This document shows, piece after piece, positions 8,819 to 17,129 of a stretch of DNA of 64,000 bases (position 1 is its first letter; each line of letters begins with the position of its first letter). The translations under genes and the position numbers were made by a program. The notes under the pieces were generated by a model. That model was not told the DNA's origin and ran no database searches. It saw only the letters and a program-made list of their open reading frames with translations. This DNA comes from Paludibacteraceae bacterium (GTDB taxonomy: Bacteria > Bacteroidota > Bacteroidia > Bacteroidales > Paludibacteraceae), in contig JAKSNW010000001.1 of assembly GCA_024405895.1 (NCBI GenBank), positions 80,613 through 144,612 on the forward strand, written 5' to 3'.

Positions 8819-9994
8819 ATGAAAACTCTCAAACAACACAGCCTCATATTGCTCTGCCTGATAGCCTGGTGCTTTGGCTTGGTGGGTTCGTCGTGTGAAT
8901 CGCCCAATGCGGTGACTTCCGTAGAGTTGAGTGCCGACTCCCTTTCGCTTCAGGTGGGCGAGACAGCGCAGCTGGAGGTCATCGTGCTGCCACTCTCTGC
9001 CAACATAGCCAACACCGTTTATTGGAAAAGTTCGGACACCCACGTAGCCACCGTGGATGCCCGTGGCAACGTGACTGCTGTCTATTCTGGCACGTGCATA
9101 ATCACTGCCACTTGCGACCACGTAACAGTCCGCTGTAAGGTGACGGTGGGTATGCTCAACTTCAACCTCGACTTCGACAATGCCTCCGCCTATTTCTACG
9201 GCGATGCCTATAAGAATAATACATACAACACCACCTTACGCCTCTTCGACGACGGATTGACCCTCGACGCCAACGACAACATCCAAGGTGCAGGCTATTT
9301 CCTCAACCTCGACCTCATAGGCTTCCCTATCGACACATTGCCCACAGGCAAGTTCACTGCTGCCGTCGACACTGCTCTACCGCCTACGTTCCTCCCTGGA
9401 GCCTTGGTGGAGCGCAATGGCATCTATTATGCCGCAGGTTCGTTTCTCGGGCAGTACACGACCGATGGATTGGGTGTAGTGTTTATTCAGCAAGGCGAAT
9501 GCCAAGTGGAGGCAATGGGCTCTGGTGTCTATCAGGTCACAGCCGACCTCATAGGCGACAACGGCGAGGAAATCCATGCAGTCTATCGTGGCGAGATTGA
9601 CATCAAAGACCGCACAGAGAATGCCCCTCAACCTGAAACCATCACCGTCAACCTCTCACAAGCCACTCCCGTCTCTCTGGGCGAGGCTTACGGCAATGGT
9701 CTGCAGGTCTACCGACTGACTGCCACCCAAGGCAACTACACGCTTCAGATGGAGTGTTATGTGCCTCTGAGTGCCACTTCGCTGCCCGATGGTCTCTACA
9801 AACTCTCGCAACAGCACAAGAGTTTCAGCCTCGTGCCATCCGACACCACCAACAACTCAGGCACCTTGTTGCTGAGCAATGGTCAGGGCATAGCCATCGT
9901 GTCGGGCTCACTCAAGGTAAGCTCAACAGACAAGGGCAGAACCCTGGAGTGCAGGTTTCAGACCGCCGATTTCAAGATTCTGGAAGGAAAATAA
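8819..9994 (+). CDS. Lipoprotein with a BIG2-type immunoglobulin-like domain
   Basis: 391 residues. The signal peptide ends in a lipobox GSSC (Cys26), so the protein should be lipid-anchored. Residues 31-110 form a BIG2 domain: VTSVELSADSLSLQVGE, VYWKSSDTHVATVDARGNVTA, GTCIITATC. The remaining 280 residues are strand-rich, with two similar halves carrying YFYGDAY and EAYGNGLQVYRLT-type segments. That suggests a duplicated module of unknown role. Operon partner of the LolC/E-like permease; probably an outer-membrane or surface protein. Confidence 0.75.
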   Translation: MKTLKQHSLILLCLIAWCFGLVGSSCESPNAVTSVELSADSLSLQVGETAQLEVIVLPLSANIANTVYWKSSDTHVATVDARGNVTAVYSGTCIITATCDHVTVRCKVTVGMLNFNLDFDNASAYFYGDAYKNNTYNTTLRLFDDGLTLDANDNIQGAGYFLNLDLIGFPIDTLPTGKFTAAVDTALPPTFLPGALVERNGIYYAAGSFLGQYTTDGLGVVFIQQGECQVEAMGSGVYQVTADLIGDNGEEIHAVYRGEIDIKDRTENAPQPETITVNLSQATPVSLGEAYGNGLQVYRLTATQGNYTLQMECYVPLSATSLPDGLYKLSQQHKSFSLVPSDTTNNSGTLLLSNGQGIAIVSGSLKVSSTDKGRTLECRFQTADFKILEGK

Positions 9995-10029
9995 ACGACC
10001 GGAAGGAACAGTCCTACGAGTGATTTCAC

Positions 10030-10491
10030 TCAAGAGAGAATCTCTTTCACCACCTTAGAAAACACCTCGTACTCAAAGCCTTTGGAGGCTACGTGACGAT
10101 AGAGTTTCGGCAGCAGCTGAGGATCGTCGGCAGATAGTGTAGAGAGTTTTGCCAGTATGACATTCTTGAGAGCCTCAGCATACGTTTCCTCTTCAATGGC
10201 TTCGTTCATGGCAAGGTCGATGGCAGACGAATCAAGTCCCTTTGCCTGCAGCATCATGCGTATCTTCATACGTCCCCAATGGTTGAAACGGAACTTATCG
10301 CGAGTAAACGACTCGCAAAAACGCTGGTCGGAGATATAGTTCTCCTTGCGCAATCGTTCCACAATGGCATCGATATCGGCATCTTCTTCACCTTTCCATG
10401 CCATAAGTTTATCCACTACCTCGCTGGCGCAATGCTCCGATTTGGCGCAATAGGCAGCAGCCTTTGAAAAGAGTTTCTCGTTGACTTTCAT
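10030..10491 (-). CDS. recX: RecX family regulator of RecA
   Basis: 153 residues made of helical RecX repeats: CASEVVDKLMAWKGEEDADIDAIVERLRKENYISDQRFCESFTRDK, then WGRMKIRMMLQAKGLDSSAIDLAM. RecX binds RecA filaments and limits strand exchange. The start MKVNEKLFSKAAAYC is chosen because the upstream open frame runs through the tRNA-Leu gene. Convergent with the lipoprotein gene across a 35 bp gap. Confidence 0.9.
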   Translation of the reverse strand: MKVNEKLFSKAAAYCAKSEHCASEVVDKLMAWKGEEDADIDAIVERLRKENYISDQRFCESFTRDKFRFNHWGRMKIRMMLQAKGLDSSAIDLAMNEAIEEETYAEALKNVILAKLSTLSADDPQLLPKLYRHVASKGFEYEVFSKVVKEILS

Positions 10492-10505
10492 AATGTTGTT
10501 AGTTA

Positions 10506-10540
10506 CAAAAAGGAGTCTGCCCCTATGAAGCAAACTCCTT
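10506..10540 (-). terminator. Terminator of tRNA-Leu
   Basis: On the minus strand AAGGAGT and ACTCCTT close a 17-nt loop and are followed by TTTTTG. It sits directly 3' of the tRNA. Confidence 0.7.
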
Positions 10541-10543
10541 CCG

Positions 10544-10627
10544 TGCCCGAGACCGGACTCGAACCGGTACAGCCGCAATGGCCAAAGGATTTTAAGTCCT
10601 TCGTGTCTACCATTTCACCACTCGGGC
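10544..10627 (-). tRNA. tRNA-Leu(TAA)
   Basis: An 84-nt cloverleaf on the minus strand. Acceptor GCCCGAG pairs with CTCGGGC, the discriminator is A, and the anticodon loop reads ACTTAAA (anticodon TAA). There is a long class II variable arm (TTGGCCATTGCGGC region) and a T-arm CCGGTTCGAGTCCGG. CCA is not encoded. Confidence 0.95.
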
Positions 10628-10636
10628 AAAGCGGTG

Positions 10637-10666
10637 CAAAGGTACAATGTTTTTTTCATTCTTCAA
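10637..10666 (-). promoter_or_regulatory. Promoter of tRNA-Leu
   Basis: Leftward TTG, 19 bp spacer, TACCTTTG; the box ends 9 bp before the tRNA 5' end. Confidence 0.6.
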
Positions 10667-10742
10667 GCACCCCGTCTCAAGTTTTTCTTCATCTTATCTG
10701 CACGACTTGATTTATTATGCCTTAATTATGGGAAAATGGTTG

Positions 10743-10750
10743 TATCTTTG
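10743..10750 (+). promoter_or_regulatory. -7 box upstream of the T9SS plug gene
   Basis: TATCTTTG, 26 bp before the start codon. No convincing TTTG is seen at the expected distance. Confidence 0.45.
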
Positions 10751-10776
10751 CAGTAATTTATAGATAGAAGTGCCCT

Positions 10777-12084
10777 ATGCCTGGCAGAATGAAGAATCAT
10801 ACGACTAACAACTTGACAACACGTGGGATAAGAGCCTTCGTGACGCTATGTCTTATCTCTATGTTCCAGATGGTTACGGCTCAATCGTTCTATACGCATG
10901 CCATCAGCGAGAGCATAGAATCGCTCACGGTCTACCCTATCAACAACCCACTGAAAGCCCCTGTGGTGGAGCTGAATGGTGAGGGAGTGGTGATAAAGTT
11001 CGACAATTTGCTCTACGGCAACAGCAACTATAGCTACAAGATTGTCCATTGCAATGCCAACTGGACCCCTTCGGACCTTGCTTCGGGTGAGTATGTCACC
11101 GGTTTTGAGTCGAGCAATGTGGACTACGGTCGCGAATCCATCACTACCCTAACCCCTTACACCCACTACGAGTTGACCATTCCTAACAGCGATGTGGAGC
11201 TGAAGCTCTCTGGCAATTATGCGGTGCTGATAGCCGAGGATTACGACTTCGACCATCCTGTTGCTATTGCGTGCTTCTCGGTTGTGGAACCGCTTCTGCA
11301 AATTGTGGGCAATGTGACAGCCAATACGCCACTCAGTATCTCAGATCGTTATCAGATGCTTGACTTCGACATCGACAATCGCAATGTCACAGTCAATAAT
11401 CCACAACGTGAATTCAATGTGGTGATCATGCAGAACCGCCGTACCGACAACATGGTCATCAACCCCATGCCTACATTCTCAAGCATCAGCAAGCTAAGCT
11501 ATAAGAACAACCGTGCCTTGGTGTTCGAAGGGGGCAATGAGTACCGAACTGTCGATTTCTCCAGCGAGTACACCTATGGCAGTGGCATTCAAAGCATAAC
11601 AGCCGAAAAAGATGCCATGCATGTGCAGATGGAGCCGGCTTTGCCTCGCAATATGTATGCCACCCCAACTTCGGGCGGAGATGCCAACGGACGCATGAAA
11701 ATCAATCGCCAACGTAGCAACGACCCTGACACAGAGGCTGACTATATGTGGGTGCATTTCTTCCTGCAGTCGAACTATATTCCCAACGGTTCCGTCCATC
11801 TCCTTGGCGATCTCACAGGCAACCGACTCGATGCACTCTCGTATGCCAAATATGTCACTCTCGACAATAACATAAGCGGTTACGCCTGTTCCATGCTGTT
11901 GAAACAGGGCGGCTACAGCTATCAGTTTGCTTTCCTTCCGAAAGGTAAGACACAAGCCACCCTGCTCCCAACCGAGGGTTCATATTGGGCTACGGAGAAT
12001 GAGTATATCATTCTGGTCTATCATCGCCCATTCGGAAGCAGATATGACAAACTTATTGGTTACCAAGTAATTTATTCAAAATAA
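10777..12084 (+). CDS. Type IX secretion plug-domain protein (DUF5103 family)
   Basis: 435 residues. The N-terminus ending FVTLCLISMFQMVTAQS is a Sec signal peptide; MKNHTTNN, four codons in, is an alternative start. ESIESLTVYPINNPLKAPVVELN, the fibronectin-like stretch YSYKIVHCNANWTPSDL and the C-terminal YDKLIGYQVIYSK match the DUF5103 family. A member of this family plugs the periplasmic side of the SprA translocon in Flavobacterium. The protein is expected in the periplasm. Presence of T9SS elsewhere in the genome is inferred, not seen. Confidence 0.8.
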   Translation: MPGRMKNHTTNNLTTRGIRAFVTLCLISMFQMVTAQSFYTHAISESIESLTVYPINNPLKAPVVELNGEGVVIKFDNLLYGNSNYSYKIVHCNANWTPSDLASGEYVTGFESSNVDYGRESITTLTPYTHYELTIPNSDVELKLSGNYAVLIAEDYDFDHPVAIACFSVVEPLLQIVGNVTANTPLSISDRYQMLDFDIDNRNVTVNNPQREFNVVIMQNRRTDNMVINPMPTFSSISKLSYKNNRALVFEGGNEYRTVDFSSEYTYGSGIQSITAEKDAMHVQMEPALPRNMYATPTSGGDANGRMKINRQRSNDPDTEADYMWVHFFLQSNYIPNGSVHLLGDLTGNRLDALSYAKYVTLDNNISGYACSMLLKQGGYSYQFAFLPKGKTQATLLPTEGSYWATENEYIILVYHRPFGSRYDKLIGYQVIYSK

Positions 12085-12087
12085 TAT

Positions 12088-12762
12088 ATGATTCTACATC
12101 TCACATTTCTTGATGTCATTGACTATATCGGAACCTATGCGTTCGCCGTATCAGGTATCCGACTGGCCGCCGCCAAGCGCTTCGACTGGTTCGGCGCCTA
12201 TGTATGCGGTCTCGCCACTGCCGTCGGCGGCGGCACACTCCGCGACACGATGCTCGGCCTCACTCCGTTTTGGATGAGTCAGCCTTCCTACCTCATCATC
12301 ACCGGTCTGGCATTGCTCACTGTGGTGATTTTCGGCAAGAAGGTGATCTATATGCGCAATACGATGTTCGTCTTCGATGCCATCGGTCTGGCATTGTTCA
12401 ACATCGTCGGTATCGAGAAGACCCTCGAGGCAGGCTTCCCGTTTTGGGTGGCTATCATCATGGGCACCTTCACCGGTGCGGCAGGCGGCGTCATCCGCGA
12501 CGTGCTGCTCAACCGTGTGCCGCTCATCTTCTGTAGCGAACTCTACGCCATCGCCTGTATCATCGGTGGCTTGATATATTACGGCTGTGTCCGCCTGGGT
12601 GTTGACATCACGGTCACACAGATCATCGCCGCCGTCACCGTCATCGTGGTCCGTATGCTCGCCACCGAGTATCATCTCGCACTGCCGATGTTGCGTGGCA
12701 GCGACATCGAGATAGAGGCAGAGCCGACCAATCCCGACGACATCAAACAAAAACCTGTCTGA
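12088..12762 (+). CDS. TRIC-type (UPF0126/YadS-like) membrane channel protein
   Basis: 224 residues, about seven membrane segments. It has the duplicated family motif: GLATAVGGGTLRDTMLG in the first half and GAAGGVIRDVLLNRVPLIF in the second. Prokaryotic TRIC proteins form trimeric cation channels; the substrate in this group is not established. It begins 3 bp after the plug gene and the next gene follows 2 bp later, so it is likely cotranscribed with the glycan genes. Confidence 0.85.
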   Translation: MILHLTFLDVIDYIGTYAFAVSGIRLAAAKRFDWFGAYVCGLATAVGGGTLRDTMLGLTPFWMSQPSYLIITGLALLTVVIFGKKVIYMRNTMFVFDAIGLALFNIVGIEKTLEAGFPFWVAIIMGTFTGAAGGVIRDVLLNRVPLIFCSELYAIACIIGGLIYYGCVRLGVDITVTQIIAAVTVIVVRMLATEYHLALPMLRGSDIEIEAEPTNPDDIKQKPV

Positions 12763-12764
12763 CG

Positions 12765-13499
12765 ATGAAGACGACGGTGGTCATAGCTGCCAACAGCGAG
12801 GCGTTGCGCCCATGGATGCGCTCCATCCCCGAGGTGTTTGAACACGAGGGAGAGGTGATCTACGACAAGCGCAACCGCATCAAGGTGATTCGCCACGAGG
12901 GGGTCTGCTACAACGTGAAGCGCTACCGCCGTCCCAACCTACTCAATCAGTGGGTCTATGGCCATCTGCGCGCCACGAAGGCAGAGCGCGCCTTCCGCTA
13001 TGGCGAGCAACTGACCGCCCTCGGCATCCAGACCCCACAGCCCGTCGGCTATATCCTCCAGCAAGAGGGAGGCCGACTGCAATACAGCTATCTCATCACC
13101 CGTCAGGTGGACCTCTCACGCAATTTCTACGAGTTCGGACATGGTCCGCTCGCAGGGCGTGAGTCTATCGTGGAGGCGATGGTCGACTTCGCTGCCGAGA
13201 TGCACGAGAAGGGGGTGCTCCACCTCGACTTCTCACCGGGTAATATTCTTTTCGATTTTTGCGATGAAAAGGTTGATTTCTGTATCGTCGACATCAACCG
13301 CATGCGCTTCGGCAAGGTCTCCGTTGAGGAGGGGTGCAAGTCGTTTGCAAGGCTTTGGGGCAAGGAGGATTTCTTCCGCCTCGTGGCCCACCGCTATGCC
13401 GAGCGGCGTCATGCCGATGAGGACGAATGTCTGAAAATGATTTTGAAAGCCCGTTCCCGTTTTTGGAAAGGTCGTCATATCTCCTATGAATATGAATAA
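12765..13499 (+). CDS. LPS-core-kinase-like protein (KdkA/WaaP-like kinase fold)
   Basis: 244 residues. A kinase fold is visible: YNVKRYRRPNLLNQ, where Lys52 is the likely ATP-binding lysine; the catalytic loop HLDFSPGNILF (His153, Asp155, Asn160); and the metal site IVDINRM (Asp176). In this family the kinase phosphorylates a sugar of lipid A-core, at the cytoplasmic face. The position ahead of two glycan-related transferases supports a role in surface glycolipid assembly. It overlaps the next gene by 14 bp. Confidence 0.8.
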   Translation: MKTTVVIAANSEALRPWMRSIPEVFEHEGEVIYDKRNRIKVIRHEGVCYNVKRYRRPNLLNQWVYGHLRATKAERAFRYGEQLTALGIQTPQPVGYILQQEGGRLQYSYLITRQVDLSRNFYEFGHGPLAGRESIVEAMVDFAAEMHEKGVLHLDFSPGNILFDFCDEKVDFCIVDINRMRFGKVSVEEGCKSFARLWGKEDFFRLVAHRYAERRHADEDECLKMILKARSRFWKGRHISYEYE

Positions 13500-14244
13500 C
13501 GCACAGCAACGTACCGTCGTAGCGGTCGTCCCCGTCCACACCGCTCAGCTCTCCGACGCCGAATGGCAGACGGTGGCACACAACCGCGAGGTGCTCAGCG
13601 ACGTCAAGATGGTGCTCCTCGTTCCCGAGCGGGTCGATGTGAGCGACTTCCCACCATGCGTCGCCAACTGCGCCGTTCAGCGTGTCCCCGACCGTTGGAT
13701 GACCGTAGGCTCGCTCCGCGGCTACAACGAGATGATGCTCTCTGAGGCGTTCTATGCCCTGTTTTCGCAGTACGACTATATGCTGGTCTGCCAGCCCGAT
13801 GCGTGGGTTTTCCGCAACGAGGTCATGGCGTGGTGCCGTCGCGGCTACGACTACGTGGGGGCTCCTTGGTGGCGCAAGGGCATATGGTCGCTGCCGCTGC
13901 TCCGTTGCTTCTTCCCCAAGCGCCGCAAACTCTACGGCAAGGTAGGCAACGGCGGACTCTCCCTCCGTCGCGTGGAGGCGTTCCAACGTGTCTGCCGCGA
14001 GCAGAAGAGCCGCATCAACTACTACCTCTCGCAGACCCACCACACCTTCGGCGAGGACGTCTTCTGGGCTGTAGAGCCTAAGCATTTCCGCTACCCCACG
14101 ATGGACGAGGCGCTGATGTTCTCGTTCGACACACGTCCCGAGCGCTGCTATGAGGCAACAGGCCACACGCTGCCGATGGGATGCCACGGCTGGCTCAAAC
14201 CACAACGAATAGATTTCTGGAAACCGTTTATCATAAAGTCATGA
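13486..14244 (+). CDS. DUF5672 family protein, glycan-cluster glycosyltransferase-like
   Basis: 252 residues. Recognisable by YDYMLVCQPDAWVFRNEVMAWC (a DxD-like Asp region), YDYVGAPWWRKG, VGNGGLSLRRVEAF and FGEDVFW, all shared with DUF5672 proteins and reminiscent of GT-A glycosyltransferases. Its acceptor and donor are unknown. The start could be either of the two methionines of MNMNNAQQ. Overlaps both neighbours by a few bases, so it is translationally coupled. Confidence 0.75.
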   Translation: MNMNNAQQRTVVAVVPVHTAQLSDAEWQTVAHNREVLSDVKMVLLVPERVDVSDFPPCVANCAVQRVPDRWMTVGSLRGYNEMMLSEAFYALFSQYDYMLVCQPDAWVFRNEVMAWCRRGYDYVGAPWWRKGIWSLPLLRCFFPKRRKLYGKVGNGGLSLRRVEAFQRVCREQKSRINYYLSQTHHTFGEDVFWAVEPKHFRYPTMDEALMFSFDTRPERCYEATGHTLPMGCHGWLKPQRIDFWKPFIIKS

Positions 14245-15302
14245 ATCGTCAACACTATCTGTTATACGTCACCCTTCCCTACGCATTCACCATCATGCGT
14301 CCGCTTCAGGAGGCCATCCGTCAGCGTGGTGCCACGGCTGCCTGGTTCATAGAGCCTGGCTGCGACAACGGCCTCAATGCCGACGAACAGCAACTCCATA
14401 CGTTTGCCGAGGTGGAGGCGTTCGACCCCGTCGCCGTCTTTGCCCCAGGCAACTACATCCCCGATTTCTTCCCGGGCGTGAAGGTGGCGCTCTTCCACGG
14501 CTATGCCATTCAGAAGCGCTACGAAGCCGTTGACGACCACTTCACCATCCGCGGATGGTTTGACATCTACTGCACACAGGGCCCATCGTCCACCCCTTAT
14601 TTCAAGGAACTGGAGGCGAAGCATCGCTTCTTCCGCGTCTATGAGACGGGCTGGACCAAGGCCGACACCTATTTCTCCGATGAGATGCAGACGTTGCCGC
14701 AGAACCCTCGTCCACGCATCCTCTACGCCCCGACGTTCACGAAGAATGTCTGCTCTGCCCCTCATATCGTTGAGGCAATCAGGCAGATGGTGGAGACGAA
14801 ACCATGGGACTGGATCATCACCTTCCACCCAAAACTCAACGATCCCGATGTCCTCGCCGCCTACAAAGGTCTGGCAGCAACCCACGACAACGTCACGTTC
14901 TTTGAGGGTCCCGACAAACTCGGACTGCTCCACGATGCCGACGTGATGCTGTGCGACAGTTCGTCCATCATCCTTGAGTTCATGTTCTTAGGCAAGCCTG
15001 TCGTCACGTTCCGCAACTCGCACCCCGGCAATCACCTCATTGACGTGCAGCAGCCCGACGACGTTGCCCCAGCCATCGATCAGGCGCTCACCCGTCCGCA
15101 GTCGCTGATGGACGACATCATGGCCTATACGCTCCATCACGAGGCACACCGCGAGGGGCACAATGGCGAGAACGTGCTCAAGGCTGTCGACGACTTCATG
15201 GCCAACCACTACGGCCGTCTCCCACACAAGCCGTTGAACCTCGTGCGCAAAATCAAACTAAGAAAGCAGATGGGATATCCCGTTTGGAAGAAGCTGTTCT
15301 AA
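14241..15302 (+). CDS. CDP-glycerol glycerophosphotransferase-like protein
   Basis: 353 residues starting MNRQHYLLYVTLPYAF, with an ATGA overlap with the preceding stop. GPSSTPYFKELE, RPRILYAPTFTKN, WIITFHPKLNDPD, LHDADVMLCDSSSIILEFMFLGKPVVTFRN and the basic C-terminus match the Glyphos_transf (PF04464) fold. The family transfers polyol-phosphate or sugar units to surface polymers. In a Gram-negative host the likely role is decoration of LPS or capsule. A 20-codon upstream extension is rejected because it lies inside the DUF5672 gene. Confidence 0.8.
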   Translation: MNRQHYLLYVTLPYAFTIMRPLQEAIRQRGATAAWFIEPGCDNGLNADEQQLHTFAEVEAFDPVAVFAPGNYIPDFFPGVKVALFHGYAIQKRYEAVDDHFTIRGWFDIYCTQGPSSTPYFKELEAKHRFFRVYETGWTKADTYFSDEMQTLPQNPRPRILYAPTFTKNVCSAPHIVEAIRQMVETKPWDWIITFHPKLNDPDVLAAYKGLAATHDNVTFFEGPDKLGLLHDADVMLCDSSSIILEFMFLGKPVVTFRNSHPGNHLIDVQQPDDVAPAIDQALTRPQSLMDDIMAYTLHHEAHREGHNGENVLKAVDDFMANHYGRLPHKPLNLVRKIKLRKQMGYPVWKKLF

Positions 15303-15542
15303 GCAAGTACTTTAAGTTGGTAGTGAACGAGTTTCATTTAATGAAATTCGACGGTTCATTGCCAATAATCAAATAATTCATTGTATCTTTGCATTCAAAT
15401 ATCACTAATTTGCTAACTCTATTGGCAACTAAAAGATATAAAATATTCTAACGACAACAAAACAAACTAAATACAGCAAGCCGGGGGCGTCCCTTGGCAT
15501 AAATTTGCAAGTATAATATTTAACATACAGCATTGACTATTA
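15303..15542. other. Intergenic stretch with an isolated host-type promoter
   Basis: AT-rich, no ORF. It holds one good promoter: TTG, 22 bp, TATCTTTG at 15384-15391. There is also a weaker TAAATTTG at 15500-15507, either of which could feed the 6S RNA downstream. Confidence 0.5.
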
Positions 15543-15731
15543 TTTGCGTTCTCCTGAATAGCCTCGGAAACTATCATCGGAATAAGAACACAAAGAATAG
15601 TGGTTAGGCAGCTTCCTCGGAAGAAGTATGCCTTTTCCGCCGTTATAAGAAGTCAGTGTCCATGCTTTGGGCATGGACAGTTCTTATCGGTGGAAAAGGT
15701 TCCGTTCCGAGGCAGCCTTGGAGAACGCATA
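15543..15731 (+). ncRNA. ssrS: 6S RNA, Bacteroidales type
   Basis: A rod-shaped fold can be traced. The terminal stem is GCGTTCTCC (15546-15554) with GGAGAACGC (15720-15728). The second stem is CCTCGGAA (15562-15569) with TTCCGAGG (15705-15712). A large asymmetric bulge on the 5' side carries its own hairpin (CTTCC/GGAAG). The apical arm is CCTTTTCCGCCG with CGGTGGAAAAGG, then TAAGAA/TTCTTA, and it is capped by GTCCATGC/GCATGGAC. The long rod with an open middle is the hallmark of 6S RNA, which mimics an open promoter and sequesters RNA polymerase holoenzyme in stationary phase. Exact ends are estimates. Confidence 0.75.
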
Positions 15732-15760
15732 AGAAGGTTCATGCCCTGAGTATTCTTATA
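15729..15760 (+). terminator. Possible terminator of 6S RNA
   Basis: ATAAGAA and TTCTTAT pair around a 15-nt loop, followed by ATTCTATAT. The T tract is weak. Confidence 0.35.
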
Positions 15761-15928
15761 TTCTATATAGTTCTGATAATCAGTATAGAAAGAAGTCTTA
15801 CCAGTTTGAATGTTCCCAAATGTTTCCAGGGGATTTGTAAGTGGGGAACATAATAAGTTTTGAGGTTGGGAACGATTGAAAATTACGGGTGTTTTGAGAA
15901 AATAGTGCTAAAGGCTTGTTAACACAGA

Positions 15929-16123
15929 ATTAACATTTGTTTAACGCGGCTTGTTGAGCAGCACAAGACTGCAAAATGGTTAGCAGAACAGATGGATAAG
16001 GATCCTGCCACCATCAGTAAGTGGTGTACCAATAAAGCACAGCCATCATTAGAGACAATCAAGAAGATTGCTGAAATTCTACAGGTCAAAATGAGCGACC
16101 TTGTAAGCAATGAACAACCTTAA
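15929..16123 (+). CDS. Small XRE-type HTH protein, no canonical start codon
   Basis: The frame encodes LVEQHKTAKWLAEQMDKD, then PATISKWCTNKAQPSLETI and KKIAEILQVKMSDLVSNEQP. This is a clear one-domain XRE repressor-like HTH of the Bacteroidetes type. Upstream of it there is only an ATT in the position where the family has ATG-Asn, after a stop at 15918. It is therefore either read from a rare ATT start (64 residues) or has lost its start. It lies 12 bp before the WYL gene, a pairing typical of regulated defence or repair islands. Base composition is clearly AT-richer than the glycan genes on the left. Confidence 0.6.
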   Translation: MNICLTRLVEQHKTAKWLAEQMDKDPATISKWCTNKAQPSLETIKKIAEILQVKMSDLVSNEQP

Positions 16124-16135
16124 AGCAGAGATCAA

Positions 16136-17128
16136 ATGGCAGATAATCAAAAAAAAGTAAAACCAGTGCCTTATTTTGGCACACCTTGCGATTACCTTTG
16201 CACCATAATTTCAAAAAATGGTATGGCACAGAATCAGATGAACAAATATGTATGGTTAGTTGATACTATCCATCGTGCTGGCAAAATTTCTCTGGAGGAC
16301 ATTAACCGTAAATGGCTGGATAATGACCTCAGTGAGGGTATTGAAATTCCCAAGAGAACATTTCACAAGTGGCGTATTGCCATAGAAGAAATGTTCGGTC
16401 TCATTATCGAGAATGAGAATCGCGGCGAATATCGCTATTTCATTCTCAATGACGATGAGATTGAAAAGAAGGGTATAAAGTCGTGGATGATAGACACCAT
16501 CAGCACAAGTAACCTGCTTATTAACAATGTAAGCCTAAAGGATAGAATCATCCTTGAAAATATGCCATCAGGAAGAGAGTATCTTCAGCCTATTCTTGGT
16601 GCAATGAAGCAGAACCGCCTAATTCACATAACATATTATAATTATTGGCGTGGTGACGAAAGACAATATTATTTAATGCCTTTGTGTGTTAAATTGTTCC
16701 GTCAACGATGGTATATGGTGGGACAAGTATGGGCAAGTGGCGAACGCCTCACCTTCTGCCTTGACCGTATCAAGGACTTCCGTTTCAGCAGTCATACGTT
16801 TGACTATCCTGATGACTTTTCGCCCGAGGAATACTTTGATGGATGCATAGGAGTGATAACCGAAAATGTGGCCATAGAAGAGGTTGAATTGAAAGTAAGT
16901 TCAAACCAAGCCAATTATCTCCGTGATCTCCCAATGCACGAATCGCAGCGAGAGATGGAAAGGAACAACGAGTATAGCATTTTCACGCTGAGAGTGCGCC
17001 CAACCTTCGATTTCCAGCAGGAATTGCTCTGGAATCGTGATGAACTGGAGGTCATGAAACCGCTCTGGTTGAGAAAAGAGATGGCAGAAATCGTTAAAAG
17101 AATGTGGAATAAATATAATACAATCTAA
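16136..17128 (+). CDS. WYL-domain transcriptional regulator
   Basis: 330 residues. Residues 36-110 form a winged-helix region (NKYVWLVDTIHRAGKISLEDIN, then PKRTFHKWRIAIEEMFGLII). A WYL domain covers about 148-220: LIHITYYNYW, YYLMPLCVKLFRQRWYMVGQ, RLTFCLDRIKDF. A WCX-like C-terminus follows. This wHTH-WYL-WCX order is that of BrxR/CapW-type repressors, which sense ligands, perhaps nucleic acid, and control phage-defence genes. Translation could instead begin at Met31 or Met35. It is followed 1 bp later by the glycosylase-like gene. Confidence 0.85.
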   Translation: MADNQKKVKPVPYFGTPCDYLCTIISKNGMAQNQMNKYVWLVDTIHRAGKISLEDINRKWLDNDLSEGIEIPKRTFHKWRIAIEEMFGLIIENENRGEYRYFILNDDEIEKKGIKSWMIDTISTSNLLINNVSLKDRIILENMPSGREYLQPILGAMKQNRLIHITYYNYWRGDERQYYLMPLCVKLFRQRWYMVGQVWASGERLTFCLDRIKDFRFSSHTFDYPDDFSPEEYFDGCIGVITENVAIEEVELKVSSNQANYLRDLPMHESQREMERNNEYSIFTLRVRPTFDFQQELLWNRDELEVMKPLWLRKEMAEIVKRMWNKYNTI

Positions 17129-17129
17129 A

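Noticed and set aside
10492-10578. N-terminal extension of RecX
   Set aside because: Runs through the tRNA-Leu 3' part and its terminator.
15656-15853. 65-codon frame near the 6S RNA
   Set aside because: Lies inside the 6S RNA apical stem and its downstream hairpin; no coding signal.
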